From Cognataquiflexum rubidum (GTDB lineage Bacteria; Bacteroidota; Bacteroidia; Cytophagales; Cyclobacteriaceae): 54,546 nucleotides of DNA. The notes beneath the pieces are model-generated. The model searched no databases, was not told where the DNA came from, and saw only the letters and a program-made list of their open reading frames with translations. The DNA lies in contig NZ_JAKZAL010000029.1 of the NCBI RefSeq assembly GCF_022538115.1, positions 1 through 54,546 of the forward strand, given 5' to 3'. This document shows positions 33,406-43,700 of this stretch, in pieces. Position numbers and translations under genes: made by a program. Each line of letters starts with the position of its first letter. Within the stretch, counting starts at the first letter, position 1.

Positions 33406-35217
33406 ATGGATTTCAAAAATAAAATATTAATAAAATTCTCAGACTTTTTTTTCTTTTATTCATATATAGGGAATAAAGTCTTTGTGGCATTGTTCCTAAG
33501 TTTCACTGTGGGTTTGATGGATGGATTAGGTTTGGCTATGTTCGTACCTTTGCTGCAGATGGTAGATGGGAGCTCTGAATTCCAAGCCAATCAAAGTAAC
33601 GTAGGGAATATGGTTTTTTTTATAGATGCACTAAACTCAATTGGATTATCAATGAATTTGGTTACTGTACTTTCTTTGATATTGATTTTCTTTTCCCTAA
33701 AAGGTATATTCAGATTTTCCGAATCTTATTTTAATGTTGTTTTAACTACTGATTTCGCTAAAAAAGTTCGGAAAGAAGGGGTAGATGCGATATCAAACCT
33801 GAATTTTAAATATTTTGTACAGTTGGATTCTGGAAAAATCCAAAACACGTTAAGCAGTGAGATTGTAAGGTTGAGGATGGCATTTACCAGTTATTCAGCA
33901 TCTATCCAGGCTTTCATGTCTGTAATAGTGTATATATCACTTGCATTTGTTACCAATCCCCAATTTGCCATTTTGGTAGTTATTGGAGGTTTATTTTCAA
34001 ATTTTTTGTACACTAAATTATACAAGAAAACTAAGGAAACATCAAAAAAAATTACATTAAGTAATAGCGTTTTTCATGGATTAATGATCCAACAAATTCA
34101 AAACTTCAAATACCTGCGTGCCACAGGCAAAATAGAACTTTATAAAAGAAAGATAAAAAAATCTATAGATCAAGTTGATCAGGCATTCAAAAAGATCGGA
34201 TTCTTTAACTCGATCTTGTCAGCTACTAAAGAGCCTTTGTCTATTGCAGTGGTTGTTGTGGTTATCCTAATTCAAACACAGTTTTATAGTACCGAATTGG
34301 GCCCTATTATATTAGCACTCTTGTTTTTTTATCGTTCTCTAAACCAAGTGATTGTTTTCCAGAATCATTGGAACAATTTTATGAATAATTCAGGGGCAGT
34401 AGAAAATCACAGAACCTTCATTTTAAATTTGAATGAAAATAGAATTGATTATAATAAAGGAGTTTTAGTAAAAAAAATAGAAAAAATAGACTTCGAGGAT
34501 GTTTCATTTTCATATGTTGATAGGCCAATTTTAAAAAATATCAATTTATCAATTAATCAAAAACAAACTGTAGCATTTGTTGGTCCTAGCGGAAGTGGAA
34601 AAACAACGATTTCGAATCTAATTGCAGGGTTGTTACCAATTGATAGTGGATGGTTTAAAATTAATGGTATAGAATTCAATGAGTTAAACTTAAATCAGTA
34701 CCAATCTTTAATTGGCTATATAACTCAAGAACCTGTAATTTTTAACGATTCGATATATAATAATATAACGATGTGGGCAGATAAAAATGAAGGGAATATT
34801 AAGAAATTTAATGATTGCATTGAACGCGCACATTTGACTGAGTTTTTTGCGAGCATTGAATTTAATGAAGACCATATCTTAGGTAATAATGGCGTTTTGA
34901 TATCTGGCGGACAAAAACAAAGGATTGCGATTGCTCGCGAATTATTTAAAGATGTGGAGTTATTTATTTTAGATGAAGCGACTTCGGCATTGGACTCTGA
35001 AACAGAAAAAGAAATTCAATCCTATTTTGATAATTTGAGAGGGAATTATACAATTATTGTAATTGCACATAGGCTTTCCACAATCAGGAATGCAGACCTT
35101 ATTTACTTAATGAAGGATGGCAAAATAATTGGTTCAGGGGATTTTAATACATTACAGGAGATTTCACCTGAATTCAAAAAGATGGTCTCCTTGCAGGATT
35201 TCAGCTTCGTAGAATAA
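33406..35217 (+). CDS. ABC transporter, fused permease and ATPase (MsbA/flippase type)
   Basis: 603 residues. An N-terminal six-helix exporter domain (to about 340) and a C-terminal ATPase with Walker A GPSGSGKTT (near 393), the signature ISGGQKQR (near 499; Ile for Leu), Walker B LFILDEATSALD (near 520) and H-loop IAHRLST (near 554). All nucleotide-binding residues are present. The type exports lipids, lipid-linked glycans or peptides; no N-terminal peptidase domain is present. Its TAA stop directly abuts the stop of the convergent ATP-grasp gene with no base between. Confidence 0.9.
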   Translation: MDFKNKILIKFSDFFFFYSYIGNKVFVALFLSFTVGLMDGLGLAMFVPLLQMVDGSSEFQANQSNVGNMVFFIDALNSIGLSMNLVTVLSLILIFFSLKGIFRFSESYFNVVLTTDFAKKVRKEGVDAISNLNFKYFVQLDSGKIQNTLSSEIVRLRMAFTSYSASIQAFMSVIVYISLAFVTNPQFAILVVIGGLFSNFLYTKLYKKTKETSKKITLSNSVFHGLMIQQIQNFKYLRATGKIELYKRKIKKSIDQVDQAFKKIGFFNSILSATKEPLSIAVVVVVILIQTQFYSTELGPIILALLFFYRSLNQVIVFQNHWNNFMNNSGAVENHRTFILNLNENRIDYNKGVLVKKIEKIDFEDVSFSYVDRPILKNINLSINQKQTVAFVGPSGSGKTTISNLIAGLLPIDSGWFKINGIEFNELNLNQYQSLIGYITQEPVIFNDSIYNNITMWADKNEGNIKKFNDCIERAHLTEFFASIEFNEDHILGNNGVLISGGQKQRIAIARELFKDVELFILDEATSALDSETEKEIQSYFDNLRGNYTIIVIAHRLSTIRNADLIYLMKDGKIIGSGDFNTLQEISPEFKKMVSLQDFSFVE

Positions 35218-36234
35218 TCAGGAGTTTAATAAAGTTTCTACCATCCACCCGTACGGATTGAAGGGTCCAGGATACCAGTTCAATTCATTATCCCAAAATC
35301 CCTCGCAATTTTTATAATTTCCGGATGAGGCAAATGCATAACTTACCTCAACAATGAGTGGTTTTCCGGAAGCATCTATTACGAAATCAAAAGCTGCTGA
35401 TTGTAATCTATATTTTGAAGCAATTTCAAATCCAATCTTGATACAATCAATAGGAAAAGAAGTTCTTTTAAAATCAAATTCTCCACTGCCTGATGCGCGA
35501 AAATCATTTTCCCGAACCTTTCTCCTAAAGCCATATCCCTTATTATTGATTATAACAATTCTAATGTCATAAAGATTATTTGGTATGAATTCCTGAAAAT
35601 AGACATAACCTATTTCCCTGTGAGATTCGTTCCTATTTCTTTTCGGAAAAACAAACTTTTTTATTGCGCCTTTTACAGAATCAAATTTCACTTTCCCTTT
35701 TTTGTATTTTCTCCAAATTTCCTTGAAATTATCCAAGGGACTCGGTTCGTGACTAAATCCAATACCAAAGGCGATGTTGATAATTTTTTGAGCTTCATTT
35801 TTATCTTTTATAAGTTTAACATTCCAAGAACTTGCTCCATTTCGGAGTTTGAAAACTTTGGGGAAGGAAGTTTGATTAATCCATTCCATTGCAGATTCCT
35901 TACTGAAATAGACGTAAGTAGGCACCAATTCTGCTCCGATTGACTCAAATAAATATTTCTGTCCCAATTTATCATCAAAATGCCAAGAGGTATGAAAATT
36001 TGGAAAAACCTTTTTTCCACTTTGCTCCAGTGCATACAATAGCTGTTTTGCAATAAGGTGGTCCGGTTTTTGGGTATTGTGATGGTGGTGCCACATCAAT
36101 GCATCGCATTCTTGAATCTGATGAATGATGTCGTTGTCAAAGCAATTGACTACTTTGTAAGGAATATTTTGAGTTTTACAATAGTCAATCCAATGCCTAT
36201 TGAACCCACTTCCATCATGTATTGCAATTTTCAT
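35218..36234 (-). CDS. ATP-grasp family protein
   Basis: 338 residues. The ATP-grasp fold joins an acid to an amine or thiol through an acyl phosphate. Visible are a central strand pair with VFKLRNGASSWNVKLIKD, then YFQEFIPNNLYDIRIVIINN followed by KGYGFRRKVR, and the metal-binding end FDFVIDASGKPLIVEVSYAF, whose Asp and Glu fit the Mg site. The relation is to RimK-type ligases of capsule loci rather than to carboxylases. An early HHHHN stretch (54-57) is notable. Substrate unknown. It lies between convergent and divergent partners, probably with its own promoter in 36235-36421. Confidence 0.75.
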   Translation of the reverse strand: MKIAIHDGSGFNRHWIDYCKTQNIPYKVVNCFDNDIIHQIQECDALMWHHHHNTQKPDHLIAKQLLYALEQSGKKVFPNFHTSWHFDDKLGQKYLFESIGAELVPTYVYFSKESAMEWINQTSFPKVFKLRNGASSWNVKLIKDKNEAQKIINIAFGIGFSHEPSPLDNFKEIWRKYKKGKVKFDSVKGAIKKFVFPKRNRNESHREIGYVYFQEFIPNNLYDIRIVIINNKGYGFRRKVRENDFRASGSGEFDFKRTSFPIDCIKIGFEIASKYRLQSAAFDFVIDASGKPLIVEVSYAFASSGNYKNCEGFWDNELNWYPGPFNPYGWMVETLLNS

Positions 36235-36421
36235 TTGTTGATTTTTAAAATATAAACTAATTAATTATAGGGACTATTTTGAACCGCTGTTAGTAATTAG
36301 AGTTTATTCATTATTTAAAAATTATAATAGTATAATAATAACATTTCATAATTAGTGATACTTTATCAATTCGTAAAGGTAAAAGGAGAAAATTAGTATT
36401 AAATTAGAAATATTAATGGTA

Positions 36422-37558
36422 TCAAGGAATACTATTAATAACGGAAATGAGTTTTTTTCCTAAGATTAAATGGTCATGATTATTAATAACGTAATTTAGG
36501 CAATTGGTGGAATATTTTTGGTACTTTGATTCCTCCAATCTTAGAAACATATCTCTTAGGTTTGAAGGTGATTTATAAATTATTCCCAATTGAAAATTTG
36601 AAATAATACCATCCGGGTTCACTTTTGATGTTGTAATGATTGGAGTTCCTGTAATCATGGCTTCTAAAAATGTATTGCTAAATCCTTCAAAATCAGAAGT
36701 ATTTAGTAGGAATTTTGATTTCTCGTAAAATTGACGAATTGACTCTCTTGATATGTTCCCACAAAATTCTACATTAGGCAGTTTATTTAAATTGGATACT
36801 GCTTTTTCCGTCTCTAGATCCAAGGTTACTAAAGTATCTCCAGCTATTTTAAACTTTTCATTTGGAAGAATTCTGGCAATTTCAAATAGACGTCCTAAGT
36901 TTTTAACCCTTCTGAAATTTGCTACCCAGGCTATGTAGCCTTCCATTTTCTTTTTTGGATTTGGGTATGAGTAATCTATTACTATAGGATTAGAAATTTT
37001 GATAATATTCGAAGTATTAATTCTATTTTTTAATTTATTATACTGATATTCATTTTGGGTAATTATTAAATTTGAAATTTTATATGATAAGAAAATGAAA
37101 AATTTGTCAATCTTTGTTTGATTTGGACCTAACCGATCGTCAGCATTTATGTCACTGGCAATCCTTATAATGTGTTTAATTTTTAATACCCTACAAATTA
37201 AACCAATATAAAATGATTGCCATGTTGGAATCGAAGTGTAAACATAATCACATTTGAGTATTTGTAAAGTTTGAAATATTTTTGGTAACCTATATGTAAA
37301 CCATACTAAAAATCTTTTTCTCTTATTATGGTAAAGTGGGACAAGTTCAATCCATGAAAAATTTTGTTTTACTATTCTATTATCATCTAAATAATTTGAA
37401 AGATAAACCGAATATCCCAATTCAAAAAATGCTTTGATCCAAACCAATGTTTGAACCGATGCACCTCCGGTTGGTTTTCCATCATTTAAAATTAATTCTT
37501 TGGTAAATGAGTCAATAAAAAAAATTTTTTTTTTTCCACTAGTTATTACTTGTTTCAT
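36422..37558 (-). CDS. GT4-family glycosyltransferase
   Basis: 378 residues with a GT-B fold. The N-terminal acceptor side has GGASVQTLVWIKAFFELGYSV. The C-terminal donor side has WVANFRRVKNLGRLFEIARIL and the E-x7-E-like EGFSNTFLEAM followed by TGTPIITT. This is a retaining transferase that adds one sugar to the repeat unit. Its first 20 bases lie inside the end of the asparagine-synthetase-like gene, so the two are translated together. Very AT-rich. Confidence 0.85.
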   Translation of the reverse strand: MKQVITSGKKKIFFIDSFTKELILNDGKPTGGASVQTLVWIKAFFELGYSVYLSNYLDDNRIVKQNFSWIELVPLYHNKRKRFLVWFTYRLPKIFQTLQILKCDYVYTSIPTWQSFYIGLICRVLKIKHIIRIASDINADDRLGPNQTKIDKFFIFLSYKISNLIITQNEYQYNKLKNRINTSNIIKISNPIVIDYSYPNPKKKMEGYIAWVANFRRVKNLGRLFEIARILPNEKFKIAGDTLVTLDLETEKAVSNLNKLPNVEFCGNISRESIRQFYEKSKFLLNTSDFEGFSNTFLEAMITGTPIITTSKVNPDGIISNFQLGIIYKSPSNLRDMFLRLEESKYQKYSTNCLNYVINNHDHLILGKKLISVINSIP

Positions 37559-39251
37559 TTTTTAAAAGATTATTAACAGTTAAAATAATAAATATTCTTA
37601 AAGCCAAAAGATTATAATCCATTGTTTTGTTTACTTTAATTGTGTTTTTCACTTGACTATAGATTCTGTTTGGTGTTAATCGTTTAATTATTTTTTTTAG
37701 ACTTATTTTCCGAGAGTGGCTTAACTCAGCTGAAGAAATTTTTATTCTATCTAAGACTTCGAGTAAAATCCTCCTATCAAAAATTTCATTTTCCATATTT
37801 CTTTCAAATTCAATTTTTACAAAATTTAAAAATTCTTTTGAAGAATAGAAACCATCCATGTTTGCAATTGACTGTTCTGACGCATATTCCATTTTAGGCT
37901 CAAAACTATTTACAATATTCTTCCAGAGCTTCTTTCCGCTTCGTGCTTTGTCTGGTTGGGTTAAAATGGAATGTATAACTTTAGATGAAAGAAGTGGAAC
38001 TATTTGTTCAACATATGAATATTTCAAATCACCTAAAGCTGAAATTATGGTTTGTAATCTGTATACGTGATACAATCTGTCCCTCCACTGAGGAATTGAT
38101 TCGTTAATGTTTTTTTCAAAATATGCCGGTAGAACTTGTTTAAATTCACAAGTTTTAAATAAACTATTTAAATTTTTATATTCATCTAAAAAGTTAATTC
38201 CTAAAGAAGTGAAAACATCTTTTTTAGAATTCACTGTATGCCATCCAAAATTTTCGTCTCCACGGATTACCCCATCAATTCCTTTTTCGTGGATTTCTTT
38301 CCATATCGAAAAACCATCCAAATACCCTGATAAATGATCGATTCGACCTTCACCATTTTTGATAAACCGCATTAATATGGCACCTATATCTTCCTTTGAG
38401 AAATTGGTTTGAAAAAATTTGTTTTCAACATTTAGTTTTTTAGCCAGTTTATCTGCAATAAAACTATCGGATTTTGTGTCTAATTTGGATTTTTCTATGC
38501 CCCAAGTAATTGTTCGAATTGGTGTTATTCCATTTCCAGATAGGAAATGAAGTAGTCCTCTGCTATCGAATCCCCCTGATAATGGAAGTATCCATTTTGA
38601 AAAATCTAATTTAATTGATCGAAATGTTTCATTTAGTTGTTTTTTTAATTCTTTTTCATGTTGATCAATGTTTTTATTGGCTAATTTGAAAACAATTGGA
38701 TTAATTTTTAAGGTTAATTGCCAAATTTCTTTGTTTAAAAGGATAGAGGAATTTGGAGGTAATTTTTTTACTCTACTGTCCCAAGAAATTTCAGGTCCCA
38801 TTGTCCCAGTGGAAAGCATCCATGGGATTACTGAACGATTTAAGTTAAAAATACCGAGGTATTTGACAATTGCAAATTGGGACGTAGATGCTATAAATAA
38901 TGTCTCATTAAAAAAATACCAGATGGTTCTTGAACCGGCGACATCGGATATTATTTCTACATTATTTGGATCCTCTCTGAAAATAGCGAAAGAACCATCA
39001 GGAATTTCGGAATATGGAATATGCCAATTCTCATTTTCGCCATAGATAGCTCCAAGTAAAACTGAATTTCCTGTGTATTTAATATTAGTTTTTGGATTGA
39101 GTACACCATAAGCTACTTTAAGTTTAACGTGTATCCTATGTCTATTGGGAACGATATTGTCGGGAGTCAAGAAATCACAAATTTCATGTAATTTATCCCC
39201 AACAGTTTCATTTAAGGGTTCTTTGGAACAAATCCATATAATTTTTGCCAT
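37539..39251 (-). CDS. Asparagine-synthetase-like protein lacking the glutaminase Cys
   Basis: 570 residues. The C-terminal ATP-pyrophosphatase domain has LPLSGGFDSRG (225-232), the SGGxDS adenylation loop, and later GVIRGDENFGWHT as in AsnB relatives. The N-terminal part keeps an Ntn-hydrolase-like layout (PDGSFAIFRED, GSRTIWYFF) but starts MAKIIWIC and not MCG, so the Cys2 nucleophile that takes ammonia from glutamine is missing. It should adenylate a carboxylate and use free ammonia or another amine. AsnB-like proteins of this kind occur in surface-glycan loci and as lasso-peptide cyclases. It is coupled to the GT4 gene. Confidence 0.8.
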   Translation of the reverse strand: MAKIIWICSKEPLNETVGDKLHEICDFLTPDNIVPNRHRIHVKLKVAYGVLNPKTNIKYTGNSVLLGAIYGENENWHIPYSEIPDGSFAIFREDPNNVEIISDVAGSRTIWYFFNETLFIASTSQFAIVKYLGIFNLNRSVIPWMLSTGTMGPEISWDSRVKKLPPNSSILLNKEIWQLTLKINPIVFKLANKNIDQHEKELKKQLNETFRSIKLDFSKWILPLSGGFDSRGLLHFLSGNGITPIRTITWGIEKSKLDTKSDSFIADKLAKKLNVENKFFQTNFSKEDIGAILMRFIKNGEGRIDHLSGYLDGFSIWKEIHEKGIDGVIRGDENFGWHTVNSKKDVFTSLGINFLDEYKNLNSLFKTCEFKQVLPAYFEKNINESIPQWRDRLYHVYRLQTIISALGDLKYSYVEQIVPLLSSKVIHSILTQPDKARSGKKLWKNIVNSFEPKMEYASEQSIANMDGFYSSKEFLNFVKIEFERNMENEIFDRRILLEVLDRIKISSAELSHSRKISLKKIIKRLTPNRIYSQVKNTIKVNKTMDYNLLALRIFIILTVNNLLKNETSNN

Positions 39252-39523
39252 GGCAATAATGCAATTTCAATTAATAATATTCTAAAATGAAGGATCAGAG
39301 ATAATCAAACAAAAATTGGATTATATCCTGCATTTACCCTAAAGGAAGGACTGTAATATTAAACAATATATATAAGCTACCATAATGAAATAACATTTTT
39401 AGAGTTAAAAACATATTTTTTGGTAATAGATTTCAATAAGTTTGGTTTTAAAGATGATTTTGGAATAACTTAAAAGTCATCACTTAATATTTTTTTTTTG
39501 AATAACATTTTGCTCATTTTTTA

Positions 39524-40570
39524 TTATGATTATCCGCTTGTTTGCATGTATGGGTATAAGCTCGCAATAACTAACCTTTCAAAAATCTTTTTTCCAAAAT
39601 ATCTTCGATATAGCTTATAACAGAACTCATTCAGGTAGTTCTGGAGCATCCTTTCTGAGGCCATATCATACTTATGAAGATCTCTTTTCAGATTACTTAT
39701 CGCAATGTGTACCCATTTCAGGTTGAACTCCCCTTCTTTAGTGGAAGAAATGTAGCTGACGTGCGTATCAATACAGTCAGCAATATTGACGAAAGTTGTA
39801 CTTTCATCTGTTTGGTGGACTGCATTTTTATCAACCAGTTCTTTGACCAATTTTTCAGCGGTTTTGGCTTTTAGGTTTGTTATCTTGACCATTTTGAAGT
39901 AGCGACAGCTTTTGTCTTTTTCACCGGTATAGTAATCTTCCAGGACAATGGATTCGGCCATTACTGCAACAGGAACCTGTTTCTTGCTACCTCTTCCTTT
40001 TTTATGGTCTTCTTGGTCGGAGGTACTTGTTGCTTTACTGATGAAGGCTTCATCGTATTCTACCAAATCTTCGAGCTGATACAAGCTATCTCTTTTTCCC
40101 ATTACCTCCCTTACTTTGTGGTAAAGCCTGAAAACAGTCTCATTAAGGCTGTGTCCCATCTGCCTCTGGAGTTCAGGGGCACTGAATCCTTTCTTGGTTG
40201 CACTGATAAGAGTCAAGCCCAACAGCCGGGTCTTCAGGGGGAGTTTACTGTTTTCCATCATTGTTCCGTTTTTAAGATCTGTTCTGAAACAACAATTCTT
40301 GCATTGGAACATGTCTAGTGAATTGAGTCAGTAATGCTCCTTACAATAGCATTTTTTGCATACCACGCCGATTTTTTCTCTTCCGGCCCTGATAAAATTG
40401 ATACAACTCGTTTTGTCCGGAAACCTTTCATTAAATTGTAGAATGTTCATGGCTATTTCATTTATGCAAAGCCAAGAAAACCAATTTCGTGCTCCTAATG
40501 AACTGAATGACGCTTATTGTTACATTATTATATTATTTTGCCACTTGTATTTAGGCGTATATTCATAATT
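39524..40570 (-). mobile_element. IS1595-type insertion sequence, decayed
   Basis: About 1.05 kb, the normal size for the family. Candidate imperfect ends are ATTATGATTATCCGC (39523-39537) and, on the other strand, ATTATGAATATACGC (40556-40570). The word TTTTTATTATG occurs at both borders (39518-39528 and 40569-40579) and may include a target duplication, though it is longer than the usual 8 bases. The transposase inside is broken. Confidence 0.6.
39530..40450 (-). pseudogene. IS1595-type transposase with an in-frame TGA
   Basis: From ATG 40450 the frame opens as family members do: MNILQFNERFPDK, then VVCKKCYCKEHY with the zinc-ribbon Cys. It stops at TGA (40330-40328) exactly where the family has Trp (HYW), then resumes in frame with FQCKNCCFRTDLKNGT, KGFSAPELQRQMGH and the long DDE-like domain to its normal end, FERLVIASLYPY, about 307 codons in all. 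A single TGG-to-TGA change accounts for the break. Translation of only the downstream 260 residues would lack half of the zinc ribbon. A related copy lies at 54475-54546. Confidence 0.85.
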
Positions 40571-40682
40571 TTTATTATGGATTATTGAAAAAAGGTTCAA
40601 CTTTAAAATCAATTTACAGAATTGTTCATAAAGTTCCTATATCAATCGATTCCACTTCAATCAATAAAATGTTTTTATAACG

Positions 40683-40727
40683 AAAAAATCTCTAGGAAAT
40701 CCTACTTTTTAGAATTTCCTAGAGATT
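40683..40727 (-). terminator. Intrinsic terminator of the first pectate-lyase-like gene
   Basis: A perfect 14-bp stem, AATCTCTAGGAAAT (40687-40700) with ATTTCCTAGAGATT (40714-40727), and a run of T on the minus strand at its exit (40688-40683). It lies 51 bases past the stop codon. The rest of the 327-base gap 40451-40777 is the IS end and AT-rich spacer. Confidence 0.85.
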
Positions 40728-40777
40728 CATTAATTCTCAAATATAAAGGAATAGTTGGATTCTAGAACTAGAATAAT

Positions 40778-43700
40778 TTATTGTTTAATAAACTTGAGTA
40801 TTTTACGGTTGATATTATCTTGAATTATTATTATATAGGCACCCATAGTCATAGAATTGGAAGGAAGATCAATTATGATCTTATAATCCTCGACATAAAC
40901 TGTTTTTTCAATGACCATCCTGCCTTGGGGATCCAAAATATTAATTTGAACATCTCCTTTCTCCACCCATAAATTAGATACGTTTATTTGGTCTGTTGCG
41001 GGATTGGGGTATAAAACAAGCTCAAGGATTCCTGCCTCATTCTCAGGGGTCTGAATCAATTTGTCTTCGGTAAAATTGTTTTCAATGCCTGGCTTTAAAT
41101 GTTTTTCACTGTCTAGATTACCCAACCGCATGGCATTGCTGGCCAACATCAGATTCTGTATTTCAGCTAGGGTGAGGGCAGAATTATAAATCCGTAAATC
41201 ATCCATGCTTCCTGTAAATCTTTGAATGGATCCCATAGCACCAATAATTAAATCGCCTGAGGTAGTTCCGATTTGAAAAGGATTTAGGTACGTGGTGCTG
41301 ATGTTTTCAGACCCATTGACATACACTTTACTGGTTTGACCATCAAATGTTGCTGTCAAGTGCACCCATTTTCCAATATCCCCGGTGTACTTGTAAGGTG
41401 TCCGGATCCTGTAAGCAGTTCCGCTGCTGCCACGATTAAGGCGAAATTCAATTGAACCTTCATTGTCAAGCCACAATTCAAATCCATTTCCAGCTGCTTT
41501 GCTGACAATCGTGCCCCTGTGCAAGGATGATGGTCTTATCCAAACCGATATGGTCATGGCATCCTTTATTTCCAAACTTGGTTGATGTGGGGCTATTGCA
41601 TACCTTCCCGACCAACCGTTAAGGTTGACACCAAGATTTATTTTGCCATCAGACCAAGTGACTGCCGATGAATTTAGAATAGTAGCATGGTTGTTATTGC
41701 CCGAACCATCTAAAAACTGTGAACCCAAACCCTCATCCATTTTCCAATACCCACGCAGCTCAGTTGATTGGAGGGAAGGGTTAGAAAGAGGCGTCTCGTC
41801 CATCAGCAACAGAATCTCATTGCCGCTGAGTGACCTGTCATAAATCCGGAGTTCATCCAGTTCTCCTTTCCACCTTTGATTTGTCCCCATGGCACCAATC
41901 ACCAAATTCCCGGAAGTTGTATTGATAGTAAATGGTGCGTAGTTGGAGGAGGAGTCTTCTTTCCCGTTGATATACAAACGGATTGTACTTCCATTAAATG
42001 TGGCAGCTACATGTATCCATTTTCCTATCAAACCGGAATACTGGGTTTTAGAACGGATTCTATATGTTGTCCCATTGTTAGTCCTGTTGAGGCGGAATTC
42101 AATATATCCGTCAATGTCGAGCCACAATTCATAGCCCTTTCCGGCACTTTTATAAAAAATATGCCCTCTTTGCAATTCTTTAGGCTTAACCCAAGCAGCC
42201 AAAGTGAGTGAACTGGACATGCCCAAGCTGGAATGATGGGGTGCATTGCCAAATCCACCGGACCAGCCGTTCAAGCTGATAGCCCTGCCTGACTTCCCAC
42301 TTACCCAAGAAGCATTGGAAGTATTCTGTATAGTGGCGTGGTTGGTATTTCCTGAACCATCCAACATCTTATTTCCTCCGTTTTCTTCCATTGCCCAATG
42401 CCCTACGAGACCTGAAGTAATCAAAGTCTCTGTGGAACCGATGCTGAAATTCCATATTTCAGACCATGCTGAAAGAACCGTTCCATCTATCGCCCTTACT
42501 CTCCAATAATAAGCATTCCCACTGGTCAAAGTCGATAGGTTGAAAGTCGTATTTGCTATAGTTTGATTTTGAAAAGTAACAGTAGCAAAATCAGGGCTGG
42601 TCGAAACCTGAAGATGATAGGCATCAGCATTTGTAACAGAGCCCCAAGAAAATCCTATTCCAGTGTTTTGAAAGTTGGATGCCTTTTGCGGTAGCAAAAG
42701 CGGGGGGGGGCTGAGGTTGATATTTCCATTAACAGTTGAAAAGGACCTTATATCGCTATAAGGGCCACTGCCTGACGGATTTGAAGTGCGTACTCTCCAA
42801 AAATAGGTTTTATTGGCTTCCAAGCCATCTACAATTAGGGAAGTACCTGTTATGGAGCTTTTAGAGAAGGCCAAATTGCTGAAATTGGATTGTTCAGAAA
42901 TATCCAATCTGTAAAACCCTGTATTGGGTTGGTTTTCCCATTCAAAAAGAATAGAGGAAGATCCCACCACAGCAAGGTTCGTAGGACTGATTAATGAAGC
43001 TGGTCCCGGAATGCCGGAATAGCTTGCTGTCCGCACTTTCCGTGTTTCAGAAGCAGGACTATTTCCTGCCTCGTTGCTTGCAATTACCCTCCAATAGAAC
43101 AGGGTATTGCTTGGAAGATTGGAAACGGTAGTAGAGTTATTACTCAGGTTACTAACATTGGTAATCAAACTCGAGAAAGAAGACGAATTGGAAACCTGAA
43201 GTCTGTAACTTTGCGCTATGGCATCATTTTGCCAGGTAAAGGTAATTTTAGTATCAAACACATTGGCACCATCCTCCGGTGATATTGCTTGTGGTTTTTG
43301 AGGAGCATTTGGAAATGGGTTCGTTGAAAATTGGTTGATACCTGAATATTTCCCTACCCCTGACCTATTTTTTCCGCGTACCCTCCAATAGTAGGTAGTA
43401 TTGGATTCGAGGCTAGAAATACCAAAAGATTCACCGACGACACTATATTTAGATAATATCACATTGGTAAAATTGTAATCCTTAGCTATCTGAATATCAT
43501 AACTGTCCGATTTAAATTCCTCAAGCCAAATAAATTTAATATTGGTGGGTGAAATATTTACTTTGTTTAGAGGACTAACTGCGACTACAGCTTGTGGAGG
43601 CGTAGATTTGCTGAGGGTATTGAAAGTGCCGATATTAGAATAACTTCCAGTACCTGAACTGTTGCTTGCCCTTACCCTCCAATAATAGGTTGTATTTTCT

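Noticed and set aside
31280-39251. Lasso-peptide cluster (AsnB-like protein plus ABC exporter)
   Set aside because: No B-protein (transglutaminase-like protease), no recognition-element protein and no credible precursor peptide were found; the neighbours are glycan genes.
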